From CAZTWC01 sp964617105 [NCBI: uncultured Myxococcia bacterium] (GTDB taxonomy: Bacteria; CAZTWC01), in the NCBI GenBank assembly GCA_964617105.1, contig CAZTWC010000152.1, forward strand, positions 1 through 8,606: DNA of 8,606 nt, in the 5' to 3' direction. Made by a program: the position numbers and the translations under genes. Positions 1 through 5,496 of this stretch are shown here, in pieces (the first letter of the stretch is position 1; every line of letters starts with the position of its first letter). Below the pieces are notes generated by a model. That model made no database searches. It saw nothing but the letters and a program-made list of their open reading frames with translations, and had not been told where the DNA came from.

Positions 1-752
1 GTAATATCTCCATCAACAAAGTTGGGGTTAAGGACCTGCGCTATCCAATCTCAGTGCTGGACAAATCCAATAACAGCCAAAAAACCATAGCCGATGTGAG
101 TATGTTCGTCAATCTGCCACACCAGTTCAAGGGTACTCACATGAGCAGATTTATAAAAATATTAAACCAGCACCGGGGCGATATAACCGTAAAAACTATT
201 CCCACCATACTGCACCAAATGAAGGAGCGGCTCCACGCCGAATCGGCCCATATCAGTTTAATATTCCCTTATTTTCTTGAAAAAAAAGCCCCTGTTTCTG
301 GGGCGCCTGGAATGATGGAATATATCAGCTATTTTTTGGGCAACAGCAACCACGGCGATGATTTTGTCCTGGGAGTCGATGTGCCGGTAAACAGCCTCTG
401 CCCCTGCTCCAAAGAGATAAGCAAATACGGTGCCCACAACCAGCGCAGCATGGTCTCAGTAAGAGTCAGATTCAACCAGTTTATCTGGATTGAGGAGTTA
501 ATAGAACTTATAGAATCCTCTGCTTCCAGCCCATTATATTCTTTGTTGGAACGCACTGATGAGAAATTGGTGACCGAACTCTCTTATGAAAATCCCGCTT
601 TTGTAGAAGATACCGTCAGAGCGGTGGCTCAAAAACTACTGGAAGAGAAACGGGTAACCTGGTTTACCGCAGAAGTGACCAACTTCGAGAGTATCCACAA
701 CCACAATGTATACGCTTTTATTAAACAGGATAAACTCAATCCCACCGAATAG
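1..752 (+). CDS. folE2: GTP cyclohydrolase, FolE2 family (type IB), 5' end outside window
   Basis: FolE2 converts GTP to dihydroneopterin triphosphate, the entry step to folate and, in some bacteria, queuosine. The frame is open from base 3. The segment before the possible GTG at 54 reads NISINKVGVKDLRYPI, a typical FolE2 N-terminal stretch, so the GTG is internal and the true start lies upstream of the window. About 249 residues of a roughly 260-residue family are visible. From the first full codon, the catalytic/metal-site motif SLCPCSKEIS (Cys133, Cys135) is followed by GAHNQRS (His145). Near the C-terminus come a TDEK segment (Glu187), NPAFVED, and FESIHNH (Glu229, His232). Spacing of Cys133, His145, Glu187 and His232 fits the ligand set I recall for the Neisseria enzyme. 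FolE2 can use metals other than zinc and often serves when zinc is scarce. It converges with lipA, leaving 45 bp between the stops. Confidence 0.95.
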   Translation, partial: NISINKVGVKDLRYPISVLDKSNNSQKTIADVSMFVNLPHQFKGTHMSRFIKILNQHRGDITVKTIPTILHQMKERLHAESAHISLIFPYFLEKKAPVSGAPGMMEYISYFLGNSNHGDDFVLGVDVPVNSLCPCSKEISKYGAHNQRSMVSVRVRFNQFIWIEELIELIESSASSPLYSLLERTDEKLVTELSYENPAFVEDTVRAVAQKLLEEKRVTWFTAEVTNFESIHNHNVYAFIKQDKLNPTE

Positions 753-797
753 ATTTACCGTCCGAACGCAGCCAAGTTCTCGCAACGAAATTAATTC

Positions 798-1670
798 CTA
801 GAGTTTACCCGCCTGGGCATCAGCCCGGTATGAACTCCTGATCAACGGTCCGGCCTCCACCCACTTGAACCCCAACTTAAGACCAAAATCTCTGATTTGG
901 TGGAACCAGGCTGGCTGATAATATTTTTCCACCGGCAAATTCGCCTCTGAAGGACACAAATACTGGCCCACAGTAAAAATATCACACTCAACTTGCCGCA
1001 AATCAATCATCAACGACTCCACCTCTTGACCTCTCTCCCCTAATCCCACCATGATCCCCGACTTGGTGATCTGGCCCGGGTCAATCTGCTTTGTTCTTTG
1101 CAACAACCTCAAAGAACGCTCATAATCGGCCCGGGGACGAACTCGGGGATACAACCGCCTAATGGTTTCTACGTTGTGCCCCAAAATTTTGGGTCCCGCC
1201 TCCACCACCAGAGCCAAAGCCTCCATCTTCCCCTGAAAATCGGGGATTAGCACCTCCACACTGCACTGGTGGCACTTCTGTTTGATGGCCTTGATAACTG
1301 CGGCAAACATCGCCGCCCCACCATCCTCCAAATCATCCCGGCTGACCGAGGTGATAACCGCGTGTTTTAACTCCATATCCGCCACCGCCTCCGCCACCCT
1401 GGCCGGTTCTCCTGGATCATGGCTTCCTCGTTTACCCAAAGTTTTTACGGAACAAAACCGGCAGTTGCGGGTACACCGGTCTCCCAATATCATAAAAGTT
1501 GCCGTACGCCGCTGCCAACACTCGTCCACATTCGGGCACCTGGCCTCTTCGCAGACAGTATGCAATCTCTTCTTCTCTTTAAGCCGGCGGACAAAATTGT
1601 AATTACTACCGCCCGGAATTTTTGTCTTAAGCCAGGTGGGCTTGGGCTTAAAAGATGTCTTGGGACTCAT
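798..1670 (-). CDS. lipA: Lipoyl synthase (radical SAM)
   Basis: LipA inserts two sulfur atoms into protein-bound octanoyl groups to make the lipoyl cofactor of pyruvate and 2-oxoglutarate dehydrogenases and the glycine cleavage H protein. From the start at 1670 the protein has 290 residues, normal for the family. The auxiliary 4Fe-4S cluster motif C-x4-C-x5-C is Cys40/45/51 (within VCEEARCPNVDEC). The radical SAM motif C-x3-C-x2-C is Cys66/70/73 (CTRNCRFC). The C-terminal RSSY motif that ligates the auxiliary cluster is at 278-281. The frame also has an ATG at 1691, directly after the upstream toxin stop. The purine-rich AGGGGAG lies just before the ATG at 1670, so I prefer that start; the longer form adds MEPEGEN. 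It is the last gene of the antitoxin-toxin-lipA run and has no visible promoter of its own. No lipB is in the window. Confidence 0.95.
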   Translation of the reverse strand: MSPKTSFKPKPTWLKTKIPGGSNYNFVRRLKEKKRLHTVCEEARCPNVDECWQRRTATFMILGDRCTRNCRFCSVKTLGKRGSHDPGEPARVAEAVADMELKHAVITSVSRDDLEDGGAAMFAAVIKAIKQKCHQCSVEVLIPDFQGKMEALALVVEAGPKILGHNVETIRRLYPRVRPRADYERSLRLLQRTKQIDPGQITKSGIMVGLGERGQEVESLMIDLRQVECDIFTVGQYLCPSEANLPVEKYYQPAWFHQIRDFGLKLGFKWVEAGPLIRSSYRADAQAGKL

Positions 1671-1680
1671 ATTCTCCCCT
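1671..1680 (-). promoter_or_regulatory. Ribosome binding site that favours the internal lipA start
   Basis: Read on the minus strand this is AGGGGAGAAT, immediately before the ATG at 1670. Upstream of the alternative ATG at 1691 there is only GTGGTAG, which contains the toxin stop. The purine-rich site therefore supports translation from 1670. The spacing is a little short (3-5 bases, depending on where pairing is counted), and translational coupling from the toxin stop to the 1691 ATG remains possible. Confidence 0.5.
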
Positions 1681-1691
1681 TCTGGCTCCAT

Positions 1692-2066
1692 CTACCACTG
1701 CGCCAATTGATAGTTGCTCAGGATCGATTTATCTTTGCTCAATAGCACTGCATTTTTTATTTGAGCCTGAGATACAATAATCCGATCAAATGGATCTCTG
1801 GTCCATTTTTGTTTAATTGCCGAGGCAATAACATTAAGAAATGGTTGTTTGCATATTTTAAGCCCAATTCGCTGGGTCAAATCTTGTATGATCTCCTCTG
1901 CGGGGACAGAAATTCGATCTATCTCGAACAGATATTGTATTTCTAGGCTGACCATGGGAGAAATAAATAATTCGTCACTCTCAATCAATTGGCAGACCCG
2001 CTCGCTTAATAATTTTATTTTACCGGCATAGAGCCAAATCGGAATATGGGTATCAAGATAAATCAC
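1692..2066 (-). CDS. vapC: PIN-domain toxin, VapC-like ribonuclease
   Basis: This is a 124-residue PIN-domain protein, the normal VapC size. VapC-type toxins are Mg-dependent ribonucleases that stop growth by cutting tRNA or rRNA when the antitoxin is lost. The acidic active-site set is intact: Asp5 (YLDTH), Glu42 (SLEIQYL), Asp91 and Asp94 (RDPFDRIIVSQA), and Asp112 (SKDKSIL). Translation starts at a GTG (2066) that lies inside the end of the antitoxin gene, overlapping by 14 bp. A GGAG-containing site within the antitoxin coding sequence serves it, so production is probably coupled to the antitoxin. The stop codon abuts the lipA frame. The RNA target cannot be read from the sequence. The residues look fully functional, with no frameshift or truncation. 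Confidence 0.9.
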   Translation of the reverse strand: MIYLDTHIPIWLYAGKIKLLSERVCQLIESDELFISPMVSLEIQYLFEIDRISVPAEEIIQDLTQRIGLKICKQPFLNVIASAIKQKWTRDPFDRIIVSQAQIKNAVLLSKDKSILSNYQLAQW

Positions 2067-2286
2067 GGTTCCATTCTCCTGACCAATCTAAGTGAACTAT
2101 ATCTTCAGCATCACCTTCAATCACATCAAAACGCTGAACCAGATTATCAAGTTTTTTCTTTTTTTCTGCCGATAATATCAGCAATCTCTGTCCTTTGCGT
2201 TCTAATTCTACAGGAATGCCTGTTTTTAAAACCTGATCTAATATCTGATAAATATTATTGCGCAGTTTAGTAATTGAAATTGGCAT
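2053..2286 (-). CDS. Phd/YefM-family antitoxin
   Basis: A 77-residue protein encoded just before the PIN toxin. Its N-terminal half (residues 3-38, beginning ISITKLRNNIYQILD, with GIPVELERKGQRLLIL after it) fits the Phd/YefM DNA-binding fold: a short strand, a helix, and the hairpin ending in a 'V.I.R.G....L' pattern. The C-terminal tail is acidic with two tryptophans (Trp68, Trp72), as expected for the part that wraps around and blocks the toxin. The start ATG at 2286 has a good ribosome site (AAGGGAG, about 7 bases upstream). Antitoxins of this kind usually repress their own promoter together with the toxin; the promoter at 2352-2324 is the natural target. Phd-type antitoxins do pair with PIN toxins, so the combination is unremarkable. 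Confidence 0.85.
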   Translation of the reverse strand: MPISITKLRNNIYQILDQVLKTGIPVELERKGQRLLILSAEKKKKLDNLVQRFDVIEGDAEDIVHLDWSGEWNRDLS

Positions 2287-2323
2287 ATTGCTTCTCCCTT
2301 ATAAATCCTATAACTTCAATTTT

Positions 2324-2352
2324 ATTGTACCCATTTTCATTACGTTCGTCAA
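2324..2352 (-). promoter_or_regulatory. Sigma70-type promoter of the antitoxin-toxin-lipA operon
   Basis: On the minus strand the -35 box is TTGACG (2352-2347) and the -10 box is TACAAT (2329-2324), separated by exactly 17 bp. Each box differs from consensus at one position. Transcription would start near 2317, giving a leader of about 30 bases before the antitoxin ATG at 2286. This is the strongest promoter seen in the window and the only one found that could serve lipA. Confidence 0.7.
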
Positions 2353-2456
2353 TTGTTATTTACGCACGTACGTTATGCTAATCTTATTTAGACCTAGAAT
2401 ATCTTTTTATATATTTCAATCTTGTCTTATTGTCGGCTAAAACTAAAAATGGTATT

Positions 2457-2481
2457 GTAGTTAACTAAAATAGTTTTCTAC
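2457..2481. promoter_or_regulatory. 25-bp dyad resembling an IscR/Rrf2-type operator
   Basis: The outer arms GTAG (2457-2460) and CTAC (2478-2481) and the inner arms AACTA (2463-2467) and TAGTT (2471-2475) are exact inverted repeats about one centre, AAA at 2468-2470. Only two T-T mismatches per side break the symmetry. Length, centre and the ACT-N5-AGT core agree with the type 1 IscR site as I remember it, at 19 of 25 positions. An Rrf2-family regulator is encoded about 2.3 kb downstream. The site lies upstream of both better rubrerythrin promoters. It would overlap the -10 of a weaker one (TTGTCG at 2430, 17 bp, TATTGT at 2453). Function is inferred. Confidence 0.45.
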
Positions 2482-2487
2482 TAAGGG

Positions 2488-2506
2488 AGATGCGATTTGT
2501 GCATCT
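2488..2506. repeat. Small perfect inverted repeat before the distal rubrerythrin -35
   Basis: AGATGC (2488-2493) and GCATCT (2501-2506) are exact inverted repeats around a 7-base centre, followed by TTTA. It sits just upstream of a consensus TTGACA (2513-2518). It could be a second operator, or a weak terminator stem for an upstream start. With only 6 bp it may also be chance. Confidence 0.3.
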
Positions 2507-2558
2507 TTTAACTTGACAAACCTGACCGTATTTGGCATTCTAATACTTGTTTTCCAGA

Positions 2559-2587
2559 TTGAAAAGTCCATCTTGTCTTTTTTTAAT
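2559..2587 (+). promoter_or_regulatory. Candidate rubrerythrin promoter
   Basis: TTGAAA (2559-2564) and TTTAAT (2582-2587) are 17 bp apart and each differs from the sigma70 consensus at one base. The predicted start near 2594 gives a leader of under 20 bases before the strong AAGGAG ribosome site (2600-2605), which is 7 bases from the ATG. A perfect TTGACA at 2513-2518 is a competing -35, but no good -10 lies 16-18 bp from it. Confidence 0.45.
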
Positions 2588-2612
2588 ATTATTCTAACTA
2601 AGGAGTAAAAAA

Positions 2613-3188
2613 ATGGCTGATTTGAAAGGAACTAAAACCGAAACCAATATTCTTACCGCTTTTGCCGGCGAATCACAGGCCCGTAACCGGTACACCTTTT
2701 TTGCCAGCAAAGCCAAAAAAGAGGGCTTTGTGCAGATCTCCCGCATTTTTGAAGAAACTGCCAACCAGGAAAAAGAACATGCCAAAAAACTTTTTAAACT
2801 GTTACAGGGCGGTGATGTCGAAGTTAGCGCTGCATTTCCCGCCGGAGTTATAGGAACCACCCTGGAAAACCTGAAAACCTCGGCCGCCGGAGAAAATCAT
2901 GAGCACACCGAGATGTATCCTCAATTTGCCATAGTTGCCCAAGAGGAAGGTTTTGACGCCATTGCTACAATTTTCAAGGCTATTGCCGTGGCTGAAAAAC
3001 AGCATGAAAAGCGCTATAACGACCTGGCTGCCAACATTGAGGCTGGCAAAGTTTTCAAACGAGAAGCGACTGTGGATTGGCGCTGCCGCAACTGCGGATA
3101 TTTGCACCAGGGTACTGATGCACCAGAGATATGCCCTGCCTGCGCTCACGCCCAGGCCCATTTTGAAATATTGGGGGAAAATTGGTAA
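2613..3188 (+). CDS. rbr: Rubrerythrin
   Basis: Rubrerythrin is a cytoplasmic peroxidase that reduces hydrogen peroxide to water with electrons from rubredoxin or NAD(P)H carriers, mainly in anaerobes. The 191-residue length is typical. Residues 1-145 form the ferritin-like diiron domain with Glu20 (AGESQARNRY), Glu53 and His56 (NQEKEH), Glu94, Glu97, Glu128 and His131 (AEKQHE), matching the classical ligand set. Residues 155-191 are the rubredoxin-like domain with Cys158/Cys161 (CRNC) and Cys174/Cys177 (CPAC) for a single iron. The start is fixed by AAGGAG at 2600-2605. It lies upstream of the flavodiiron and rubredoxin genes on the same strand, separated from them by 155 bp, so it may be its own unit or the head of the operon. 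The dyad at 2457-2481 suggests control by an Rrf2-type regulator. Confidence 0.97.
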   Translation: MADLKGTKTETNILTAFAGESQARNRYTFFASKAKKEGFVQISRIFEETANQEKEHAKKLFKLLQGGDVEVSAAFPAGVIGTTLENLKTSAAGENHEHTEMYPQFAIVAQEEGFDAIATIFKAIAVAEKQHEKRYNDLAANIEAGKVFKREATVDWRCRNCGYLHQGTDAPEICPACAHAQAHFEILGENW

Positions 3189-3254
3189 ATGGATACTTTT
3201 CTCAGTAGCCTTAAATTAATTTTTGTGATACTAATCCTGACAGGTGGTATTTAA
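3189..3254 (+). CDS. Possible 21-residue hydrophobic peptide
   Basis: An ATG directly follows the rubrerythrin stop (TAAATG) and opens a frame of 21 codons ending in TAA. The peptide starts MDTFLSSLK and continues as an unbroken hydrophobic run (LIFVILIL), long enough for a short membrane helix. There is no clear ribosome site; a GGGGGA run sits about 11 bases upstream within the rubrerythrin end, and translation would depend on coupling. It could equally be chance in AT-rich DNA. I do not recognise it. Confidence 0.2.
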   Translation: MDTFLSSLKLIFVILILTGGI

Positions 3255-3265
3255 ATAATTATTAA
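3237..3265 (+). promoter_or_regulatory. Candidate promoter of the flavodiiron operon
   Basis: CTGACA (3237-3242) and TATTAA (3260-3265) are separated by 17 bp in the gap between rubrerythrin and the flavodiiron gene. The leader would be about 70 bases. The -35 differs from consensus at one base and the -10 at two, so this is a moderate match in AT-rich DNA. Read-through from rubrerythrin is an alternative, as no convincing terminator is visible between them. Confidence 0.35.
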
Positions 3266-3343
3266 TTTTGTTGTGCCAATGTTTACTGCCATGCGGGCAT
3301 AGATCCATATTGATTTAAGGCAAACCATGGTCTGGAGGTTATT

Positions 3344-4552
3344 ATGGCCAATCCCTTTAAAGCGGTTGAGATCGCTCCCAATATTTTTTGGGTCGGCGCT
3401 ATTGACTGGAATATTGATGATTTTCACGGTTACCGGGTTAGCCGGGGCACCACTTACAACGCCTATTTGATTAAGGGAGAAAAAAACATACTCATTGACA
3501 CGGTCAAACAACCATTTTTCCAAGAGATGCTTTTGAGGATATCATCGGTAATAGCACCGACAGATATCGACTATATTATTTCCAACCACTCTGAAATGGA
3601 CCACTCCGGGTGCCTGCCCCAGGCTATCGATACCCTCCAACCGGATAGTATTTTTGCCTCCGCCAAGGGGGTTGAAACCCTGGAACAACACTTTGGACTG
3701 AAAAATATCACCGCGGTGAAAGATAACAAAACTATGGTGTTTGGCGATACGGAATTGCTCTTTTTGGAAACCAGGATGCTTCACTGGCCCGACAGCATGT
3801 TTACCTATTTGCCCCGAAAAAATATCCTCTTCTCCCAGGACGCTTTTGGCATGCACCTGGCTTCTACCAAAAGGTTTGCTGACCAGTTGCCCGCCGGAAT
3901 TATCGACCAGGAGGCCAGCAAATACTATGCCAACATCCTGATGCCCTATTCCACTCAGGTTATCAAATTGCTCGATAAAATCAAATCCCTGGAGTTGCCC
4001 ATTGATATGATCGCCCCTGATCACGGTCCACTATGGCGACAGGATCTGGACAAAATACTAAACCAGTACTATAGATGGGCAACGCCCAAAAGGACCAATA
4101 AAGCCCTGGTGGTTTACGACTCTATGTGGAACAGCACCGATACCATGGCCAAAGCTATCAGCGAAGGATTAAGCGCCCGGGGAATCGATGCCAGAATTAT
4201 GTCATTAAAACACTGCCACCGCAGTGACGTGGCCAAAGAGATACTGGGAGCCGGCGCCCTGATATTAGGTTCCCCCACTTTGAACAACAATATTTATCCT
4301 TCGGTGGCCGATTTACTCTGCTACCTTAAAGGGCTGCGTCCTAAAAACTTGATTGGAGCAGTTTTCGGCTCTTACGGATGGAGCGGTGAATCGATAAAAA
4401 TCTGTTCTCAAGCCCTGGTCGATATGAAAATCGATATAGTGGGAGAGGTTAAAACCAAATATGTACCCGATGAAGAAACCCTTTCCCAATGTGACCTGTT
4501 GGCTGAAAAAATTTGTACCCAACTAAAACTTCACAACTGCTATGGAGGTTAA
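3344..4552 (+). CDS. fprA: Flavodiiron protein (rubredoxin:oxygen/NO oxidoreductase)
   Basis: Flavodiiron proteins reduce O2 to water or NO to N2O in the cytoplasm, fed by rubredoxin. The 402-residue protein has the standard two-domain class A layout. Residues 1-250 are the metallo-beta-lactamase-like diiron domain with the ligand motif H-x-E-x-D-H at His82, Glu84, Asp86, His87 (NHSEMDHSG), His147 (MLHWPDS), Asp166 (SQDAFG) and His227 (DHGPLW). Residues 253-395 are the flavodoxin domain, whose FMN phosphate loop is YDSMWNST (258-265). No C-terminal rubredoxin domain is fused; the partner is the next gene. GGAGG at 3334-3338 lies 5 bases before the ATG. O2 versus NO preference cannot be told from these residues. 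The stop overlaps the ribosome site region of the rubredoxin gene one base away, showing a tight operon. Confidence 0.97.
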   Translation: MANPFKAVEIAPNIFWVGAIDWNIDDFHGYRVSRGTTYNAYLIKGEKNILIDTVKQPFFQEMLLRISSVIAPTDIDYIISNHSEMDHSGCLPQAIDTLQPDSIFASAKGVETLEQHFGLKNITAVKDNKTMVFGDTELLFLETRMLHWPDSMFTYLPRKNILFSQDAFGMHLASTKRFADQLPAGIIDQEASKYYANILMPYSTQVIKLLDKIKSLELPIDMIAPDHGPLWRQDLDKILNQYYRWATPKRTNKALVVYDSMWNSTDTMAKAISEGLSARGIDARIMSLKHCHRSDVAKEILGAGALILGSPTLNNNIYPSVADLLCYLKGLRPKNLIGAVFGSYGWSGESIKICSQALVDMKIDIVGEVKTKYVPDEETLSQCDLLAEKICTQLKLHNCYGG

Positions 4553-4553
4553 C

Positions 4554-4715
4554 ATGGATAATTATGTATGTAATATCTGTGCTTATGTTTATGATCCCAA
4601 TGAGGGTGATCCAGACAATAATATCGAACCGGGTACCGCTTTTAGCGATTTGCCTGACGATTGGGTCTGCCCGGTCTGTGGCGCTGGCACCGATGAATTC
4701 TCCAAGGAAGATTAA
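4554..4715 (+). CDS. Rubredoxin
   Basis: A 53-residue rubredoxin, the normal length for the family, carrying one Fe(Cys)4 centre as a one-electron carrier. The protein begins [15 protein letters not shown] and has both metal pairs, Cys6/Cys9 (CNIC) and Cys39/Cys42 (CPVC), plus conserved Tyr11, Tyr13, the PGT loop and Trp37 (DDWVCPVCG). Its ATG lies one base after the flavodiiron stop. Its ribosome site GGAGG (4544-4548) is inside the last flavodiiron codons, so the two are almost certainly co-translated. It is the expected electron donor for the flavodiiron protein and probably for rubrerythrin. Its short length makes it easy to miss in automatic annotation. Confidence 0.97.
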   Translation: MDNYVCNICAYVYDPNEGDPDNNIEPGTAFSDLPDDWVCPVCGAGTDEFSKED

Positions 4716-4729
4716 ATCAACCTTTGACC

Positions 4730-4735
4730 AAGGAA
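4730..4735 (+). promoter_or_regulatory. Ribosome binding site deciding the Rrf2 start
   Basis: AAGGAA lies 6 bases before the ATG at 4742. An in-frame TTG at 4724 would extend the protein by six residues, but the site itself would then fall inside the gene. Rrf2 proteins usually begin very close to the first helix (here MAYILKISEA), which also supports 4742. Confidence 0.65.
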
Positions 4736-4741
4736 TTCAAA

Positions 4742-5155
4742 ATGGCCTATATATTAAAAATCTCAGAAGCGGTAGCAATAGCGCTTCATTCGGTTGCCCT
4801 GCTGACCACCCGAAAAGGACAATTGGTTTCCAACCGGCAAATAGCAAAATCGCTTCATATTTCGGAAGCGCACCTTTCAAAGGTTTTACAGCGGCTATCC
4901 CGCACCGGTATTGTAAAATCAGTTCGGGGACCTAAGGGAGGTTTTTTCATCAGCAAAGCGGCGGAAGAGATCTCCTTGCTGGAAATATATGAAATAATGG
5001 AAGGCCCCTATGAACAGGTAAAATGCCTCTACGGAATCCCGGTTTGCACAGGTCATAATTGTATGCTAGAAGAAATTTTCACTTTGGCCAATAGCACTAT
5101 CCGGGACTATTTTGCCCAAAAAACCATGGCCGATTTTATCCATAACGACAAGTGA
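4742..5155 (+). CDS. Rrf2-family transcriptional regulator with a three-cysteine Fe-S motif
   Basis: The 137-residue protein matches the Rrf2 family (IscR, NsrR, CymR relatives): DNA-binding dimers, many sensing NO, oxygen or iron-sulfur status. Residues 1-70 form the winged helix: VSNRQIAKSLHISEAHLSKVLQRL is recognisable as helix-turn-helix (about 29-52), followed by the wing with RGPKGGF (62-68). A dimerisation helix follows. The loop carrying Cys95, Cys102 and Cys107 (C-x6-C-x4-C) would hold the iron-sulfur cluster. The spacing differs from the C-x5-C-x5-C of IscR, so I assign it to neither IscR nor NsrR. It lies 26 bp after rubredoxin and ends the flavodiiron operon, implying that it controls these genes and itself. 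A candidate target is the dyad at 2457-2481. It overlaps the convergent membrane-protein gene by 20 bp. Confidence 0.92.
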   Translation: MAYILKISEAVAIALHSVALLTTRKGQLVSNRQIAKSLHISEAHLSKVLQRLSRTGIVKSVRGPKGGFFISKAAEEISLLEIYEIMEGPYEQVKCLYGIPVCTGHNCMLEEIFTLANSTIRDYFAQKTMADFIHNDK

Positions 5156-5435
5156 TTTTTTTCCGGATTACTTGTACAGTTTCCCCGGCTACAATAAGGG
5201 CTAAAATCACCAATATCAGAGCCACTGTGCCCAACAAAAGATTTTTCTTAACCAATATAAAAGTGTATGACTGCCACATCAAAGAGGCCACGGTGGTAAC
5301 CAACATGAGTATTGCCGGCACCAGGGTGTAGCCGGTTGGTTTGTTCCGACCCACCAGGTAGGCAGTGATAACAATAAGAGTCAAGGCGGCAAATAGCCAA
5401 ATCAATCCCAGGATGCCAACCAACGCGCTGTTCAT
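5136..5435 (-). CDS. Small membrane protein resembling the C-terminal end of CstA-family transporters
   Basis: The 99-residue protein has three likely membrane helices (about 4-27, 36-55 and 66-88). The stretch FAALTLIVITAYLVGRNKPTG followed by YTLVPAILMLVTTVASL resembles the last helices of CstA/BtsT-type transporters (peptide or pyruvate uptake), which are about 500-700 residues long. Everything N-terminal to that is missing, and an in-frame TAG stands directly before the ATG. It still has a ribosome-like AAGGTG about 9 bases upstream and no internal stop. It may be a gene remnant or a real small protein; I cannot decide. It follows the kinase gene by 61 bp on the same strand, and its 3' end overlaps the Rrf2 gene by 20 bp. 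Confidence 0.6.
   Translation of the reverse strand: MNSALVGILGLIWLFAALTLIVITAYLVGRNKPTGYTLVPAILMLVTTVASLMWQSYTFILVKKNLLLGTVALILVILALIVAGETVQVIRKKITCRYG
5148..5175. terminator. Inverted repeat at the convergent gene ends
   Basis: ACAAGTGAT (5148-5156) and ATTACTTGT (5167-5175) pair over 9 bp with one G-U in the plus-strand RNA. The 10-base loop is TTTTTTCCGG. It spans the stop codons of both the Rrf2 gene (+) and the CstA-like gene (-). Neither side is followed by a T run, so it is at best a weak bidirectional end signal. Confidence 0.25.
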
Positions 5436-5496
5436 CTATTGGTCACCTTATGAAAGTATAGAAGTTGATTCTCAGACGGACACTCTTACCAGCCGC

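Larger units (their letters stand above)
2287..2612. other. Divergent intergenic region between the antitoxin and rubrerythrin
   Basis: This AT-rich 326-bp gap separates two divergently transcribed units. The left part (2317-2352) holds the toxin operon promoter. The right part (2457-2612) holds an operator-like dyad, a small inverted repeat and rubrerythrin promoters, listed separately. Between them (2353-2456) I see only an 8-bp palindrome, ACGTACGT at 2366-2373, and no coding sequence or RNA gene. Confidence 0.7.

Noticed and set aside
54-56. GTG as the start of folE2
   Set aside because: The frame continues upstream with conserved FolE2 sequence to the left edge, so the codon is internal.
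753-797. Possible bidirectional terminator between folE2 and lipA
   Set aside because: No stem of useful length and no T run on either side could be found.
3251-3265. AT-rich near-palindrome upstream of the flavodiiron gene, considered as a PerR/Fur box
   Set aside because: Compared with the PerR consensus, too many positions differ; it is explained as AT-rich promoter sequence.
3542-4024. 160-codon open frame on the minus strand within the flavodiiron gene
   Set aside because: Fully antisense to a protein with all diiron ligands; the translation has no recognisable domain and arises from codon bias.
4513-4935. 140-codon plus-strand frame across rubredoxin and Rrf2
   Set aside because: It runs in a different frame from the rubredoxin and Rrf2 genes, which show clear family motifs and ribosome sites.
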